A DNA stretch of 64,000 nucleotides from Antedon mediterranea (lineage: Eukaryota; Echinodermata; Crinoidea; Comatulida; Antedonidae), in assembly GCF_964355755.1 (NCBI RefSeq), contig NC_092673.1, positions 1,741,001-1,805,000 of the forward strand, given 5' to 3'. The stretch's first letter is position 1. Each line of letters begins with the position of its first letter. This document shows, piece after piece, positions 63,696 through 64,000 of the stretch. Under the pieces are notes generated by a model, which worked only from the letters and a program-made list of their open reading frames with translations, did no database searches and was not told where the DNA came from. A program made the position numbers and the translations under genes.

Positions 63696-63825
63696 ATGGC
63701 TAGCGCTAGTAACGCAGAAGAAAGTTACGAAGAAATAGAGCTTGAAAGTACAAGAAAAGAAGAAGATGACTTTGATATTAGACGGAGAAAAATAGCCGAA
63801 GCATTTATCAATGCTTATGGGATAG
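63696..63825 (+). CDS. First coding exon of an unidentified gene (partial)
   Basis: ATG at 63696 in the context AACATGG opens 43 codons ending at a strong GTAAGT donor (exon end 63825, phase 1). The peptide is acidic then basic: MASASNAEESYEEIELESTR, then a KEEDDFD stretch, RRRK and IAEAFINAYGI. No signal peptide or membrane span is visible, so the product is probably cytosolic or nuclear. The rest of the gene is beyond the window. I do not recognise the family. The reading is supported by the start context, the donor and charge-biased codons, not by homology. Confidence 0.55.
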
Positions 63826-64000
63826 GTAAGTATTTTATCTTAATAAATATTGATGAAAGGGTGCTAGGCCTCTAGCTAGGCCATGGATGGTACACGATCT
63901 TCCTGACCTTGGTAACTAAGCGAGAGTGTTGACTGTTGTTGGCGATATTTTTGGAGTCGGTTCGACCGGTTTATGCCTAGGCCTAGCTAGCCCGGTAAAG

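Overview
The window reads as animal nuclear DNA from a marine deuterostome, most likely an echinoderm (a crinoid is my best guess, held loosely). Supporting signs are AT-rich DNA, genes split by short GT-AG introns, many small non-autonomous DNA transposons, a single ladybird (Lbx) homeobox gene, and a family of Tie-type receptor ectodomains. There are no bacterial-style operons. Every gene model below was assembled by eye from splice sites and reading-frame continuity.

Layout. (1) 1.7-5.9 kb, + strand: a complete eight-coding-exon sideroflexin gene (323 aa, SFXN1/3 type). (2) 5.9-23.8 kb: an 18 kb gene-poor stretch with minisatellites, MITEs and several sequence-rich blocks that could be enhancers. 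(3) 23.9-28.9 kb, - strand: a two-exon Lbx homeobox gene. Its intron falls at the place expected for vertebrate LBX1, and the SFXN and LBX genes converge as human SFXN3 and LBX1 do. (4) 28.9-39.3 kb: Lbx upstream DNA, including a 1.09 kb Harbinger-like element with perfect 41-bp terminal inverted repeats. (5) 39.4-63.1 kb: four paralogous Tie-like receptor genes, three in tandem on the - strand (A, B, C) and one (D) head-to-head with C on the + strand. (6) 63.7 kb to the end: the first exon of an unrecognised + strand gene.

The Tie-like cluster is the most interesting part. Each gene encodes a signal peptide, two Ig-like modules (the second ending in the Tie hallmark RLIVRG), four EGF-like modules and two to four fibronectin type III modules. 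None has a tyrosine kinase. A, B and C have no membrane span and end in a conserved amphipathic helix of about 35 residues, so they should be secreted. D instead has a transmembrane segment and a short tail containing YLRM. This pairs soluble Tie-like ectodomains with one membrane-bound kinase-less form, which suggests decoys, co-receptors or recognition proteins. Exon losses (FN3-3 in A; FN3-1 and half of FN3-2 in D), a GC-AG intron in B, likely B-D gene conversion and repeated promoter modules indicate a family that is still evolving.
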